Below, one piece after another: positions 7,767 to 15,191 of a DNA stretch of 16,106 bases (the first letter of the stretch is position 1; each line of letters opens with the position of its first letter). The DNA is from Alphaproteobacteria bacterium (lineage in GTDB: Bacteria > Pseudomonadota > Alphaproteobacteria > CAAHEQ01 > UBA3637). The notes under the pieces are model-generated. The model was given only the letters and a program-made list of their open reading frames with translations. It did not search any database and had not been told where the DNA came from. The stretch is taken from positions 1 to 16,106 of the forward strand of contig JAFZGR010000154.1 in assembly GCA_017555325.1 (NCBI GenBank), given 5' to 3'. A program made the position numbers and the translations under genes.

Positions 7767-9194
7767 ATGGCAAAAAGTAAAAAAATAAGTTTTTTGAAAT
7801 TGATATTGACCGGTCTTTTTTGGACTGTATTCTATTTGTATTTGATTGTTCCGTTTATCGGATATTGGGTTGATTTTGATTTGCTTTCAAGTATGGCTTG
7901 GGCAGAAAAGTACAATGATTTTATCAATTATAAATGGCGGGTCAATACGTTAACGGAATTGCGGTTGTTATTGGTTATGTTGTTGTGGATTCCTCTTTGG
8001 TTTGTGGGGTGGTTTTTACTATATCGGGTCAATTGGAAAAAATTTAAACCGGCTCCTCGACGCCGAAGAATTAAAAGAAAAGTGTTTGAACTGAATGAGA
8101 ATAAACCGCTGTATCATATGCCCCGTAAAATGCCTTCTACTGTTCAGGCCAGTCGGTATATTGCTCCTAAATTACCTAATCAGGTGGAAACTGTGGCTCC
8201 AGGGGCAAAAAGTCATACTAATTTGGTTCAAATGATACGAATGGTAGCGACACTTGCCAAAAAATATAAAGTAGAAATATTTCAACATATTTTATTAGAA
8301 GGGAATCGTGTGCCGTTAGCAATTTCGACGGATGCACGTGCCGTTTTGATTGAAATTGTGAATAAAAAGAATGTGAATTGGTCGGTTGAATTTACAGATG
8401 ACGTCACTCAAAGTGGTTGGTATTCCGAAGGGGGAGTGATGGAGCGTCTAGCAAAAGATTTGTTAGGAGCAACTGCATCATTGGCTCGTTCTGAACCGAA
8501 TTCAGAAATATTATCGGCTATTTTGATTATGGATGGGCGTATTTTAAATGCCAAACAAGCTGTTGAGTATTTTAAATCAAAAGGTATCTTTTTAATTGGT
8601 TATAACAATGCGGAACCATCATCTGAGTTGCCGGATTTGGCTTCGTTTTTAAGTACTTATTTTGATTTGAAACCTGGTGAAACAGATCCGGCTCCGCATC
8701 CGGTTCAAAAGATACCGTTGAAACAAAAACAGGCACAATCTGCACAGTCAGTTCAACAACCTGCTCAATCGAGTCAAGGCGACCGACAAACGCAACCGGC
8801 TCAATCAGCACAGGCTGAAACACAAACAGCATCAGCAGAAGTTTCCGGCACTTCATTTAATTCTGATAATGACGAAGATGTGACAATTCTTGATAATGAA
8901 GATGATTTTGTTGAAGCAGACGAAGAATTCATTGATGAAGATGATGATACGACGGATGATATTGCAGATGATGATGTTGACATGGATGATGACATCGACA
9001 ATGAAGAAGGTGGCGATTATTCGGCAGAATTGGAACAGATAAAGGCAAATTTTAGTATGTTGATGTCAGGAACAGAGACGAAAAAAGAGGAGAATAAAGA
9101 TGTTCTTCCGGAAGTTTTGCCGGAAACAACGGTTGATTCTCAACAAAAAAACAAAAGCAAATTTCGGGCACCGATGCCGACAAAAAAATCATAA
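7767..9194 (+). CDS. Unrecognised two-TM membrane protein with acidic C-terminal tail
   Basis: This 475-residue protein starts behind a strong AAGGGGAG ribosome site. Two membrane segments lie at about 8-34 and 63-88, followed by a basic stretch (KKFKPAPRRRRIKRK, 91-105). By the positive-inside rule this puts both the short N-terminus and the bulk of the protein in the cytoplasm. Residues about 150-300 look like a mixed alpha/beta domain (HILLEGNRVPLAISTDARAV, LIEIVNKKN, SAILIMDGRIL, KGIFLIGYN). About 315-356 is a Gln/Ala/Ser linker, and 368-417 is extremely Asp/Glu-rich. A basic end (NKSKFRAPMPTKKS) closes the protein. The D..ARAVLIEIVNK pattern faintly recalls PD-(D/E)xK nuclease-like folds, but the catalytic Lys is not convincing and I do not claim it. 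It is the last of three unknown genes divergent from the VirB6-like operon; pgpA starts 12 bases later. Confidence 0.8.
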   Translation: MAKSKKISFLKLILTGLFWTVFYLYLIVPFIGYWVDFDLLSSMAWAEKYNDFINYKWRVNTLTELRLLLVMLLWIPLWFVGWFLLYRVNWKKFKPAPRRRRIKRKVFELNENKPLYHMPRKMPSTVQASRYIAPKLPNQVETVAPGAKSHTNLVQMIRMVATLAKKYKVEIFQHILLEGNRVPLAISTDARAVLIEIVNKKNVNWSVEFTDDVTQSGWYSEGGVMERLAKDLLGATASLARSEPNSEILSAILIMDGRILNAKQAVEYFKSKGIFLIGYNNAEPSSELPDLASFLSTYFDLKPGETDPAPHPVQKIPLKQKQAQSAQSVQQPAQSSQGDRQTQPAQSAQAETQTASAEVSGTSFNSDNDEDVTILDNEDDFVEADEEFIDEDDDTTDDIADDDVDMDDDIDNEEGGDYSAELEQIKANFSMLMSGTETKKEENKDVLPEVLPETTVDSQQKNKSKFRAPMPTKKS

Positions 9195-9206
9195 AGAGAG
9201 TGTTTG

Positions 9207-9701
9207 ATGAAGTGGATGCAACAAATAAAAAAAGAAACGCCTTTGGTAAAAATTGCATATGTTTTTGCAACGTGGTTTGGGAGTGGGTTGTCTCCGAAAG
9301 CACCGGGGACGGTCGGTTCGCTTTGTTCCTTGCCTCTTGTTTATGTTTTGGCTCCGTATGGGTGTTTGGGGATTTTAATAGCTTCAGTTGTTGTGTTTTT
9401 AATCGGTTGGTGGGCAACGCACATTGTGTTAAAAACACAAAAAAAACACGACCCGGGTTTTGTCGTGATTGATGAAACAGTTGGACAAACATTAACTTTT
9501 TTATGGGTTGTAGGTGTGGGAATGATGTGGTATCATTATGTAATCGGTTTTGCATTTTTTCGCTTTTTTGATATTGTCAAAATGGGTCCGGTTTCTTATT
9601 TTGACAAAAAAGTTCAAAATGCGTTTGGTGTGATGACGGATGATGTTATGGCAGGTTTGTTTGCATCCGTTGTTTTGTATGGCTTGCAGTTTTTAATATA
9701 A
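9207..9701 (+). CDS. pgpA: Phosphatidylglycerophosphatase A
   Basis: PgpA dephosphorylates phosphatidylglycerol phosphate to phosphatidylglycerol at the inner membrane, the last step of PG synthesis. The 164-residue protein has the family signatures in order: GSGLSPKAPGTVGS (25-38), VIDETVGQ (87-94), FRFFDIVK (118-125) and GVMTDDVMAG (141-150). The Asp/Glu residues in these motifs are the expected metal and catalytic ligands. Hydrophobic segments at about 40-68, 97-118 and 147-163 fit a membrane protein of normal family length. I chose the ATG at 9207, preceded by AAAGAGAG; an in-frame TTG three bases earlier is less likely. It follows the 475-aa gene by 12 bases, so it may be read from the same transcript, though a functional link is not implied. 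Confidence 0.95.
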   Translation: MKWMQQIKKETPLVKIAYVFATWFGSGLSPKAPGTVGSLCSLPLVYVLAPYGCLGILIASVVVFLIGWWATHIVLKTQKKHDPGFVVIDETVGQTLTFLWVVGVGMMWYHYVIGFAFFRFFDIVKMGPVSYFDKKVQNAFGVMTDDVMAGLFASVVLYGLQFLI

Positions 9702-9717
9702 CAACAAGGAGAATAAA

Positions 9718-9957
9718 ATGGAAAAAGAAGAAAGCGTTTTAAATAATAACAATCATTTTAAACATGCATTGGAATTATATGCCCAATCAAAAGGGTATCA
9801 ATTAACACCGTTTGCCGATCGGATTATTAATCGGTGTTTAAATGCTTGTGATGGTCATTGTCCGTGTGATGTATCCCGTGGTTTTTGTCCGTGTGGTGAA
9901 CATGAAAAAGAAATTGCCGAAATGGGACATTGTCACTGTAATTTATTTAAAAAATAA
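9718..9957 (+). CDS. Ferredoxin-thioredoxin reductase catalytic-subunit-like small protein
   Basis: This 79-residue protein has eight Cys at 40, 44, 48, 50, 57, 59, 72 and 74. The arrangement CPC (48-50), CPC (57-59), GHCHCNLF (71-77) is the signature of the catalytic (beta) chain of ferredoxin-thioredoxin reductase, which uses a 4Fe-4S cluster next to a redox-active disulfide to pass electrons to thioredoxin. The N-terminal FKHALELYAQSKGYQLTPF also fits the family's helical lead-in. In plant and cyanobacterial enzymes the first two CPC motifs are about 16 residues apart; here there are only six, so a loop is missing, while the 12-residue gap before CHC resembles shorter non-photosynthetic forms. 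A strong AAGGAG site lies just before the start, 16 bases after pgpA. No ferredoxin or thioredoxin gene is adjacent, so the partner is unknown. Confidence 0.75.
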   Translation: MEKEESVLNNNNHFKHALELYAQSKGYQLTPFADRIINRCLNACDGHCPCDVSRGFCPCGEHEKEIAEMGHCHCNLFKK

Positions 9958-9973
9958 GTATAGCAATATAACG

Positions 9974-9997
9974 GAGGATGGATTTTTATCCGTCCTC
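9974..9997 (+). terminator. Hairpin after the FTR-like gene, possible terminator
   Basis: GAGGATGGAT (9974-9983) and ATCCGTCCTC (9988-9997) form a 10-bp stem with one G-U pair and a TTTT loop, 17 bases after the stop. There is no immediate T-run (AAAAC follows), so it may mark an RNA 3' end rather than act as a classic intrinsic terminator. Confidence 0.4.
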
Positions 9998-10075
9998 AAA
10001 ACTATTAAAAATTCCAAATAATAAAATAATTTTGGTTTTGTTTTTAATTTTTTTATAGAAATTACAAAATAATAC

Positions 10076-10104
10076 TTGACTTTCATAAAAAAAGAAGATA
10101 TAAA
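10076..10104 (+). promoter_or_regulatory. Sigma-70 promoter of rpmH
   Basis: TTGACT (10076-10081) and TATAAA (10099-10104) are separated by 17 bases, each one base from consensus. Transcription would start near 10111, about 37 bases before the L34 start codon, as expected for a highly expressed ribosomal protein gene. Confidence 0.8.
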
Positions 10105-10147
10105 AACTTTAACATTTTTTTTAATTGTAATTTTATGGAGAATGAAA

Positions 10148-10282
10148 ATGAAACGTACATATCAACCAAGTAAACTTGTTCGGACACGTCGTCATGGTTT
10201 CCGTGCAAGAATGGCCACAGTAGGCGGTCGTAAAGTTTTAAACGCACGCCGTCGTAAAGGTCGTAAAGTTTTAAGTGCTTAA
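10148..10282 (+). CDS. rpmH: 50S ribosomal protein L34
   Basis: L34 is a small basic protein of the large ribosomal subunit. The 44-residue product begins MKRTYQPSKLVR, continues with RRHGFRARMATVGGRKVL and ends RRRKGRKVLSA, matching the highly conserved family over its full length. The ATG at 10148 is preceded by GGAGA about six bases upstream; the in-frame reading extends further 5' but that part is not coding. It has its own strong promoter and is followed within 30 bases by a terminator, so most transcripts probably carry rpmH alone. It heads the conserved rpmH-rnpA-yidD-yidC block found in most bacteria, often near the replication origin. Confidence 0.99.
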   Translation: MKRTYQPSKLVRTRRHGFRARMATVGGRKVLNARRRKGRKVLSA

Positions 10283-10307
10283 TTGCTTAAAGAGATTAAC
10301 CTATTGC

Positions 10308-10343
10308 AAAAAGGAACGTGTCAGTGTATTCGTTCCTTTTTTT
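10308..10343 (+). terminator. Rho-independent terminator between rpmH and rnpA
   Basis: AAAAAGGAACG (10308-10318) pairs with CGTTCCTTTTT (10331-10341) around a 12-base loop, and the right arm runs into a T7 tract ending at 10343. It probably limits readthrough from the strong rpmH promoter into rnpA. No gene lies between it and rnpA at 10502, and no convincing second promoter is visible there. Confidence 0.85.
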
Positions 10344-10501
10344 ATTCGGTAAGTAGACAAGTGTTTTTTGAAGAGTGATAAAATATTGGCAATGTTGGAC
10401 TTTTACTTATCAAATCAGAGGGATAAGGATGTGTTGCAGATGTCACTTTTTTGATTTTTGTTGAATGAGTTTTTTTTAACCGGTGGATATAGGATTTGTT
10501 T

Positions 10502-11083
10502 ATGAGTGAGAAAAAGTTTACATTACCGCCTCGTATTCGCAAGCGTAAATATTTTTTATTGGCTTCTAATAATGGACGAAAATATGTTTCATCTGGGTTG
10601 ATTTGTCAGGCGATTGAAAATCAAAAAGATATTTTACAAGTCGGTTTTACTACAACAAAAAAACTGGGCTCAGCTGTTGTTCGTAATAAGATTCGTCGCA
10701 GAATGAGAGAAGTTGTTCGGTTGTTTTTTGTACCCGAGGCTCCTGCTGGATATAATTATGTTTTTATCGGTCGCTTTAATACAGCAACCCGTTCTTTTGA
10801 GGCGTTGAAAAAGGACGCTTTGTATTTGTTGCGAGCTGTTCAGTCAGATTATGAACGGCGGTTATCTGGTAACGGCAAGACGCCTTTTGTTGAAACGTCC
10901 ATATTATCCGATTCGGTCGGAAAAAACGGGAAAGACTATGCTTCCGATTTGTTCGATAAAGGGAAAACACAGATAGGGCAAAATAACCAATCTGCTACCT
11001 TATCTGAAGGGGGAGTAGAAAAAAATAAAATAAACGATAAGTTTTTTTGTGTATCAACAACTAATCCGGAAATTGAGGAATAA
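10502..11083 (+). CDS. rnpA: Ribonuclease P protein component, with C-terminal extension
   Basis: RnpA is the protein subunit of RNase P, which removes 5' leaders from pre-tRNAs together with the catalytic RNA. The 193-residue product has the family core at about 10-117: an aromatic-rich start (RKRKYFLLASNNGRKYVS), the strand LQVGFTTTKK, and the basic signature RNKIRRRMRE at 61-70 that binds the RNA. It then has about 75 residues beyond the normal end; typical RnpA proteins are roughly 110-130 residues. The extension (119-193) is Ser/Asn/Gly/Lys-rich and looks disordered, with no domain I recognise. The start at 10502 is preceded by AGGA at good spacing; an in-frame TTG six bases earlier is less likely. 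yidD starts one base after its stop, with its ribosome site inside the rnpA tail. Confidence 0.95.
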   Translation: MSEKKFTLPPRIRKRKYFLLASNNGRKYVSSGLICQAIENQKDILQVGFTTTKKLGSAVVRNKIRRRMREVVRLFFVPEAPAGYNYVFIGRFNTATRSFEALKKDALYLLRAVQSDYERRLSGNGKTPFVETSILSDSVGKNGKDYASDLFDKGKTQIGQNNQSATLSEGGVEKNKINDKFFCVSTTNPEIEE

Positions 11084-11084
11084 T

Positions 11085-11342
11085 ATGTTGTTTCAACAGA
11101 TAAAACAAGTTTTGTCGCAAATATTTTTACAGGTGTTTTTAAGCTGTATTTGGATTTATCAAAAAATTTTATCACCGCTCAAACCGAATTGCTGTCGTTT
11201 TACGCCAACGTGTTCAGCATATGCAAAAGAAGCTTTTTTGTTGCATGGTGTTATAAAAGGTGCTATGCTGTCGCTCAAACGTATTTTGAAGTGTCATCCT
11301 TGGGGAAAGTCGGGATATGATCCCGTTCCGCCAAAAGATTGA
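11085..11342 (+). CDS. yidD: Membrane protein insertion efficiency factor YidD
   Basis: YidD is a small inner-membrane-associated protein that aids YidC-dependent insertion. The 85-residue product has an amphipathic hydrophobic N-terminus (7-30) and the conserved family block: YQKILSPLKPNCCRFTPTCS (25-44), SAYAKEAF, HGVIKGAMLSLKRILKCHPW (54-73) and GYDPVP. The three Cys of NCCRFTPTC and the KCHPW Cys are family hallmarks. I chose the ATG at 11085, behind GAGGAA; longer in-frame starts would lie inside rnpA and add non-family residues. It lies one base after rnpA and about 57 bases before yidC, the usual order, so the three are likely co-transcribed. Confidence 0.97.
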   Translation: MLFQQIKQVLSQIFLQVFLSCIWIYQKILSPLKPNCCRFTPTCSAYAKEAFLLHGVIKGAMLSLKRILKCHPWGKSGYDPVPPKD

Positions 11343-11398
11343 TTATTTCGAGTTTTTTTATTGTATAAAAATGTTTTTTGTTTGTAAAAGGAAATAAA

Positions 11399-13111
11399 AT
11401 GAAATTGCAGGAAGAACAACAAGAAAGAAAAAATTTAATTATTGCTGCCTTATTAGTGACAGGTGTTTTGTATGGGACAAATATCTTGTTTCCGAAACCA
11501 CAAACGGAAACATTGTTAACAGGGTCGGATCAAACGGTTGCCGAACAAACAATCGGCATTGCCAAAACGAGTGATTCCGGAGTAATTGATTTAGCATCTG
11601 TTGATTCAAAAGGGATTAATTCAGAACAAGGCATTCAAACGGAAACGTCTGTTTTAAAACCTATTATTCCCGATCAGATTATTCAAATTCAAAATGAAGC
11701 AATTAAAGGTAGTTATAATATACAAAAAGGGAAATTATCTCAGGTTGATTTGTTAAAATACAAACAAACGACACAGGATAATAGTCCGGCAGTTTCATTG
11801 TTAACAGATACATATTACACGCAAATGGGCTGGAAAAGTCCGGATGCTGTTATTCCCGTTCCGATAGCAACGGATAAAGATTTAATGTTGCAACCAAATA
11901 AAACAATTATTGCCACAGGGCAAACGGATGATTTGAAATTAACCCGTCAAGTAACGGTTGATAATGATTATATGGTTTCAACAACTGATACATTAACCAA
12001 TTTAACCGATAAACCGATTCAGGTTTATTTTGGTGGTGAAATTGTGCGGACTTTATCGGATATTCCTGCTGTTTCCACAGTTCATGAAGGGTTTATTGCC
12101 GTTTTAAAAGATAAACTGATTGAAGAAAAATATGATGATATTGCTGATGAAGTATTTGAAGAAAAAACAAAAGGCGGTTGGTTTGGTATAACGGATAAAT
12201 ATTGGCAAACAGCTTTGATTTTAGATGGTAAAGAATGGGGAAAAATCAGATTTGAAAAAGGGATGAATGATGTTTATAAAGCAGAATTTTCAGGTGTTTA
12301 TATAACAATTCCGGCCGGTGAAAGTTATACGCATACCAGTCGTGTTTTTGCAGGAGCCAAAACAGTTGATTTGTTAACCCGTTACGAAAAACAATATAAT
12401 ATTCCGAAATTTGATTTAACCATTGATTTTGGATGGTTTTATTTCCTAACAAAACCGTTTTTGCATATTTTAAACTGGTTATACGGATTGTTGGGAAATA
12501 TGGGAATTGCCATTTTGGTTTTTGCAACGCTCATTCGCTTACTGCTATTACCTGTTGCAACAAAATCATATGAAAGTATGGCTAAAATGCGTAAATTGCA
12601 ACCACGTTTGACAGAATTAAAAACACGTTTTAAAAACGATCCGTCTCGGTTACAGATTGAAATGATGAATTTGTATAAACGGGAAAAAGTATCTCCGGCT
12701 TCCGGTTGTTTACCGATATTTTTACAAATTCCGGTCTTTTATGCCTTGTATAAGGTGTTATCTGTTTCCATTAATATGCGTCAGGCACCATTTTACGGAT
12801 GGATTGAAGATTTATCTGTTCCTGATCCGAGCTCTGTCTTTACGGCATTCGGTTATTTGGATTGGCCGATTCCTGCCTTTTTGAATTTGGGTGTTTTGCC
12901 GATTCTGATGGGGTTGACAATGGTTATTCAGCAAAAGTTTAATCCGACCCCGCCGGATCCTGTTCAAGCAAAGGTTTTAAAATGGATGCCCGTTCTGTTT
13001 ACGTTTATGTTGGGTGGATTTGCGGCCGGTTTGATTTTGTATTGGACGTGGAGCAATATTTTATCCATTTTTCAACAAAAATACATTATGCATAAAGTGG
13101 GGGTTAAGTAA
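11399..13111 (+). CDS. yidC: Membrane protein insertase YidC
   Basis: YidC inserts and folds inner-membrane proteins, alone or with SecYEG. The 570-residue product fits the Gram-negative type: a first membrane segment at about 13-31, a periplasmic domain at about 50-340 with beta-rich character, then the conserved insertase domain from about 344 (FGWFYFLTKPFLHILNWLYG). Arg380 in the segment ATLIRLLLLP corresponds to the positive residue in the hydrophilic groove. The cytoplasmic hairpin follows (MAKMRKLQPRLTELKTRFKN) and then CLPIFLQIPVFYALYKVL, and the final segments end with ILYWTWSNILSIFQQ. The ATG at 11399 is preceded by AAGGAAA at the right spacing; an in-frame upstream TTG lacks such support. 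engB starts immediately after the stop, consistent with an operon. Confidence 0.98.
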   Translation: MKLQEEQQERKNLIIAALLVTGVLYGTNILFPKPQTETLLTGSDQTVAEQTIGIAKTSDSGVIDLASVDSKGINSEQGIQTETSVLKPIIPDQIIQIQNEAIKGSYNIQKGKLSQVDLLKYKQTTQDNSPAVSLLTDTYYTQMGWKSPDAVIPVPIATDKDLMLQPNKTIIATGQTDDLKLTRQVTVDNDYMVSTTDTLTNLTDKPIQVYFGGEIVRTLSDIPAVSTVHEGFIAVLKDKLIEEKYDDIADEVFEEKTKGGWFGITDKYWQTALILDGKEWGKIRFEKGMNDVYKAEFSGVYITIPAGESYTHTSRVFAGAKTVDLLTRYEKQYNIPKFDLTIDFGWFYFLTKPFLHILNWLYGLLGNMGIAILVFATLIRLLLLPVATKSYESMAKMRKLQPRLTELKTRFKNDPSRLQIEMMNLYKREKVSPASGCLPIFLQIPVFYALYKVLSVSINMRQAPFYGWIEDLSVPDPSSVFTAFGYLDWPIPAFLNLGVLPILMGLTMVIQQKFNPTPPDPVQAKVLKWMPVLFTFMLGGFAAGLILYWTWSNILSIFQQKYIMHKVGVK

Positions 13112-13768
13112 ATGGAGATTATTCATTTAACACCGGAAGATACGACAAAAAGTCTGTTGAAAGAAGGAAATGCCGTTTTTACCGAAAAACCCGTTTATCG
13201 GCTCAGTGTAAACAGTGTTGAACAATTACCGATTGGAGATAAAAAGGAATTTGCCTTTGCCGGTCGTTCAAATGTTGGAAAATCCAGTTTGATTAATGCC
13301 GTGACAGGCGTTAAAGGATTGGCTCGGGCATCTAATACACCAGGGCGAACACAATCATTGAATTATTTTGAAACGCCGGATTTTTTTATTGTTGATTTGC
13401 CGGGGTATGGTTATGCGGCTGCTCCTGAAAAAACGGTTCAGAGTTGGACCCGTTTGATTCACGATTATTTACGGGGCAGAGTGCAGTTGGCTCGGGTATT
13501 TTTGTTGATTGATTCCCGTCACGGTATTAAAACGGTGGATGAAAAAATTATGAAAATGTTGGATTCTGCTGCCGTCAGTTATCAAATTGTTTTGACAAAA
13601 GCCGATAAAATTCCGTTGAAACAAGCCGAAGTCGTTTGGGCTCAAACAAAAGAAACAGCACAAAAGCACGTTGCTTGTTATCCGGAGGTTTTATTGACGA
13701 GTTCGGAAAAGAATAAGGGCATTGAAGAAGTGCGGGCTCAATTTGTTAAAGTTTTAAAGGGCGTTTAA
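13112..13768 (+). CDS. engB: Ribosome biogenesis GTPase EngB/YihA
   Basis: EngB is an essential GTPase needed for 50S subunit assembly. The 218-residue protein shows all GTPase motifs: G1 GRSNVGKSS (51-59), G2 with TPGRTQS (76-82), G3 DLPGYG (95-100), G4 TKAD (162-165) and G5 TSSEK (196-200). The N-terminal extension of about 45 residues before the first strand is normal for the family. Its ATG directly abuts the yidC TAA, and only a G-rich stretch inside yidC (GTGGGGG) could serve as ribosome site, so translation is probably coupled. The yidC-engB order is typical of alphaproteobacteria and supports the taxonomic guess. Confidence 0.97.
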   Translation: MEIIHLTPEDTTKSLLKEGNAVFTEKPVYRLSVNSVEQLPIGDKKEFAFAGRSNVGKSSLINAVTGVKGLARASNTPGRTQSLNYFETPDFFIVDLPGYGYAAAPEKTVQSWTRLIHDYLRGRVQLARVFLLIDSRHGIKTVDEKIMKMLDSAAVSYQIVLTKADKIPLKQAEVVWAQTKETAQKHVACYPEVLLTSSEKNKGIEEVRAQFVKVLKGV

Positions 13769-13823
13769 TCGGTTGGCTGTATTAAAAAAAAGTAAGAGTG
13801 TATTGTCAGGTTTTTAAATTGAT

Positions 13824-13848
13824 GTGTCGATTAGGTTTAAATCGATAC
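13824..13848 (+). promoter_or_regulatory. Inverted repeat in the mnmE leader
   Basis: GTGTCGATT (13824-13832) and AATCGATAC (13840-13848) form a 9-bp stem, one G-U pair, around a 7-base loop, ending just before the ribosome site of mnmE. It could be an operator or an RNA hairpin affecting translation. The 97-base engB-mnmE gap has no clear promoter; TTGTCA at 13803-13808 lacks a good -10. Confidence 0.35.
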
Positions 13849-13865
13849 AAAGCAGAGGAATAAAA

Positions 13866-15191
13866 ATGTATTCATATTGTTTAACAGATACTATTTATGC
13901 ATTATCATCCGGAGCAGGAAAAGGCGGAGTAGCCGTTATTCGTGTGTCGGGCAGTAGAGTGACATATTTAATTCAGGAAATTACACATATTGACAATCCA
14001 ACTCCCCGATATGCTTATTTTAAACCATTAACGGATAAGAATGGAGAGATTATTGATCATGCTTTAGTGCTTTATTTTAAAGGACCGAACAGTTTTACAG
14101 GTGAAGATGTTGTTGAATTTCAAGTGCATGGCGGATCAAGTGTAATCGATGCCGTTTTTAAACGATTGAGTGAATTTTCAGAAGTGCGTCCAGCCGAACG
14201 TGGAGAATTTTCCCGTCGGGCTGTTGTTTATGGTAAAATGGATTTAACGGCTGCCGAAGGGATTATGGATTTGATTGATGCTCAAACAGAACAGCAACGC
14301 AAACAGGCTTTGGCACAAACAGAGGGGAAATTAGGATCCTTGTACGAACGATGGCGGAAATTATTGGTTCATCATATGGCATATTTAGAAGCATTTATTG
14401 ATTTTCCTGAAGAAGACATTCCGCCCGAAAAAGAAGCTCAAATCGAACAGGATGTGCATGCTTTACAGGCAGAAATATCGGCACATCTGGATGATAAGGA
14501 ACGAGGACAACGTTTGCGGGAAGGATTTCAAATTGCTCTTATTGGTGTGCCGAATGTGGGGAAATCTAGTTTGATGAATGCTTTGACAAATAAGGATATT
14601 GCCATTGTGACCCCGATTGCGGGGACAACACGAGATGTGGTAGAAGCTCATTTGGATGTTGCTGGTTTTCCAGTTATACTAGCTGATACGGCAGGATTGC
14701 GTGAAAATGCCGAAGCCATTGAAGCCGAAGGTATCAGACGGGCCGTTCGTCGGGCAGAAGAATCCGATTTGATTTTATACATTCAGGATATGGCACATTA
14801 TCCGCATGTTGCTCCGTTGCCACCGGAATTAGAGGCTATTGAACACAAAATTATTTGGAATAAGTGTGATGCTTATCCGCAAACTGTTGTTGAAAACGGT
14901 TTGGCAATCAGTGCTAAAACAGGGGCAGGGATAAAAACCTTATGGGAAGAAATTACAACCGATTTAAAAGAACGGTTGGCACCGGCAGAAAGAGCCATTA
15001 CACGGGAAAGGTATCGAACGGCTTTAACGGCATGCGCCGATTGTTTGCGAACGGCATTGTTGGCACCTGATATTGAATTAAAAGCTGAAGATTTACGTTT
15101 GGCAGCTCGTCATTTAGGGCGAATTACCGGACGTATTGAAGCTGATGAATTGTTGGATGTAATTTTTCGGGATTTTTGTATCGGAAAATAA
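13866..15191 (+). CDS. mnmE: tRNA modification GTPase MnmE
   Basis: MnmE (TrmE), with MnmG, forms the complex that adds the carboxymethylaminomethyl (or aminomethyl) group to U34 of certain tRNAs. The 441-residue product has the N-terminal folate-binding domain (IYALSSGAGKGGVAVIRVSG, 10-29; HGGSSV; RPAERGEFSRRA, 108-119; KMDLTAAEGIMDLIDAQT). The G domain follows, with G1 GVPNVGKSS (227-235), G2 AGTTRD (252-257), G3 DTAG (274-277), G4 NKCD (332-335) and SAKTG (349-353). The C-terminal end is FCIGK, with the conserved Cys at 438. The length is normal. The ATG at 13866 is preceded by AGAGGAA; an upstream in-frame start at 13824 would add 14 residues unlike the family. MnmG is not in the window. 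Confidence 0.98.
   Translation: MYSYCLTDTIYALSSGAGKGGVAVIRVSGSRVTYLIQEITHIDNPTPRYAYFKPLTDKNGEIIDHALVLYFKGPNSFTGEDVVEFQVHGGSSVIDAVFKRLSEFSEVRPAERGEFSRRAVVYGKMDLTAAEGIMDLIDAQTEQQRKQALAQTEGKLGSLYERWRKLLVHHMAYLEAFIDFPEEDIPPEKEAQIEQDVHALQAEISAHLDDKERGQRLREGFQIALIGVPNVGKSSLMNALTNKDIAIVTPIAGTTRDVVEAHLDVAGFPVILADTAGLRENAEAIEAEGIRRAVRRAEESDLILYIQDMAHYPHVAPLPPELEAIEHKIIWNKCDAYPQTVVENGLAISAKTGAGIKTLWEEITTDLKERLAPAERAITRERYRTALTACADCLRTALLAPDIELKAEDLRLAARHLGRITGRIEADELLDVIFRDFCIGK

Noticed and set aside
8801..9001. Ser-rich minus-strand frame
   Set aside because: It is the complement of the Asp/Glu codons in the acidic tail (GAT and GAA read as ATC and TTC, shifted to Ser).
9200..9472. Plus-strand 90-residue frame overlapping pgpA
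   Set aside because: It overlaps the clear PgpA frame in another register and shows no recognisable motif.
10354..10384. Possible rnpA promoter, TAGACA with TAAAAT
   Set aside because: The spacing is about 19 bases and the -10 is weak, so the match is not better than expected in AT-rich DNA.
9958..10501. Replication origin near rpmH
   Set aside because: rpmH is often next to dnaA and oriC, but I found no TTATCCACA-type DnaA boxes and no dnaA gene here.
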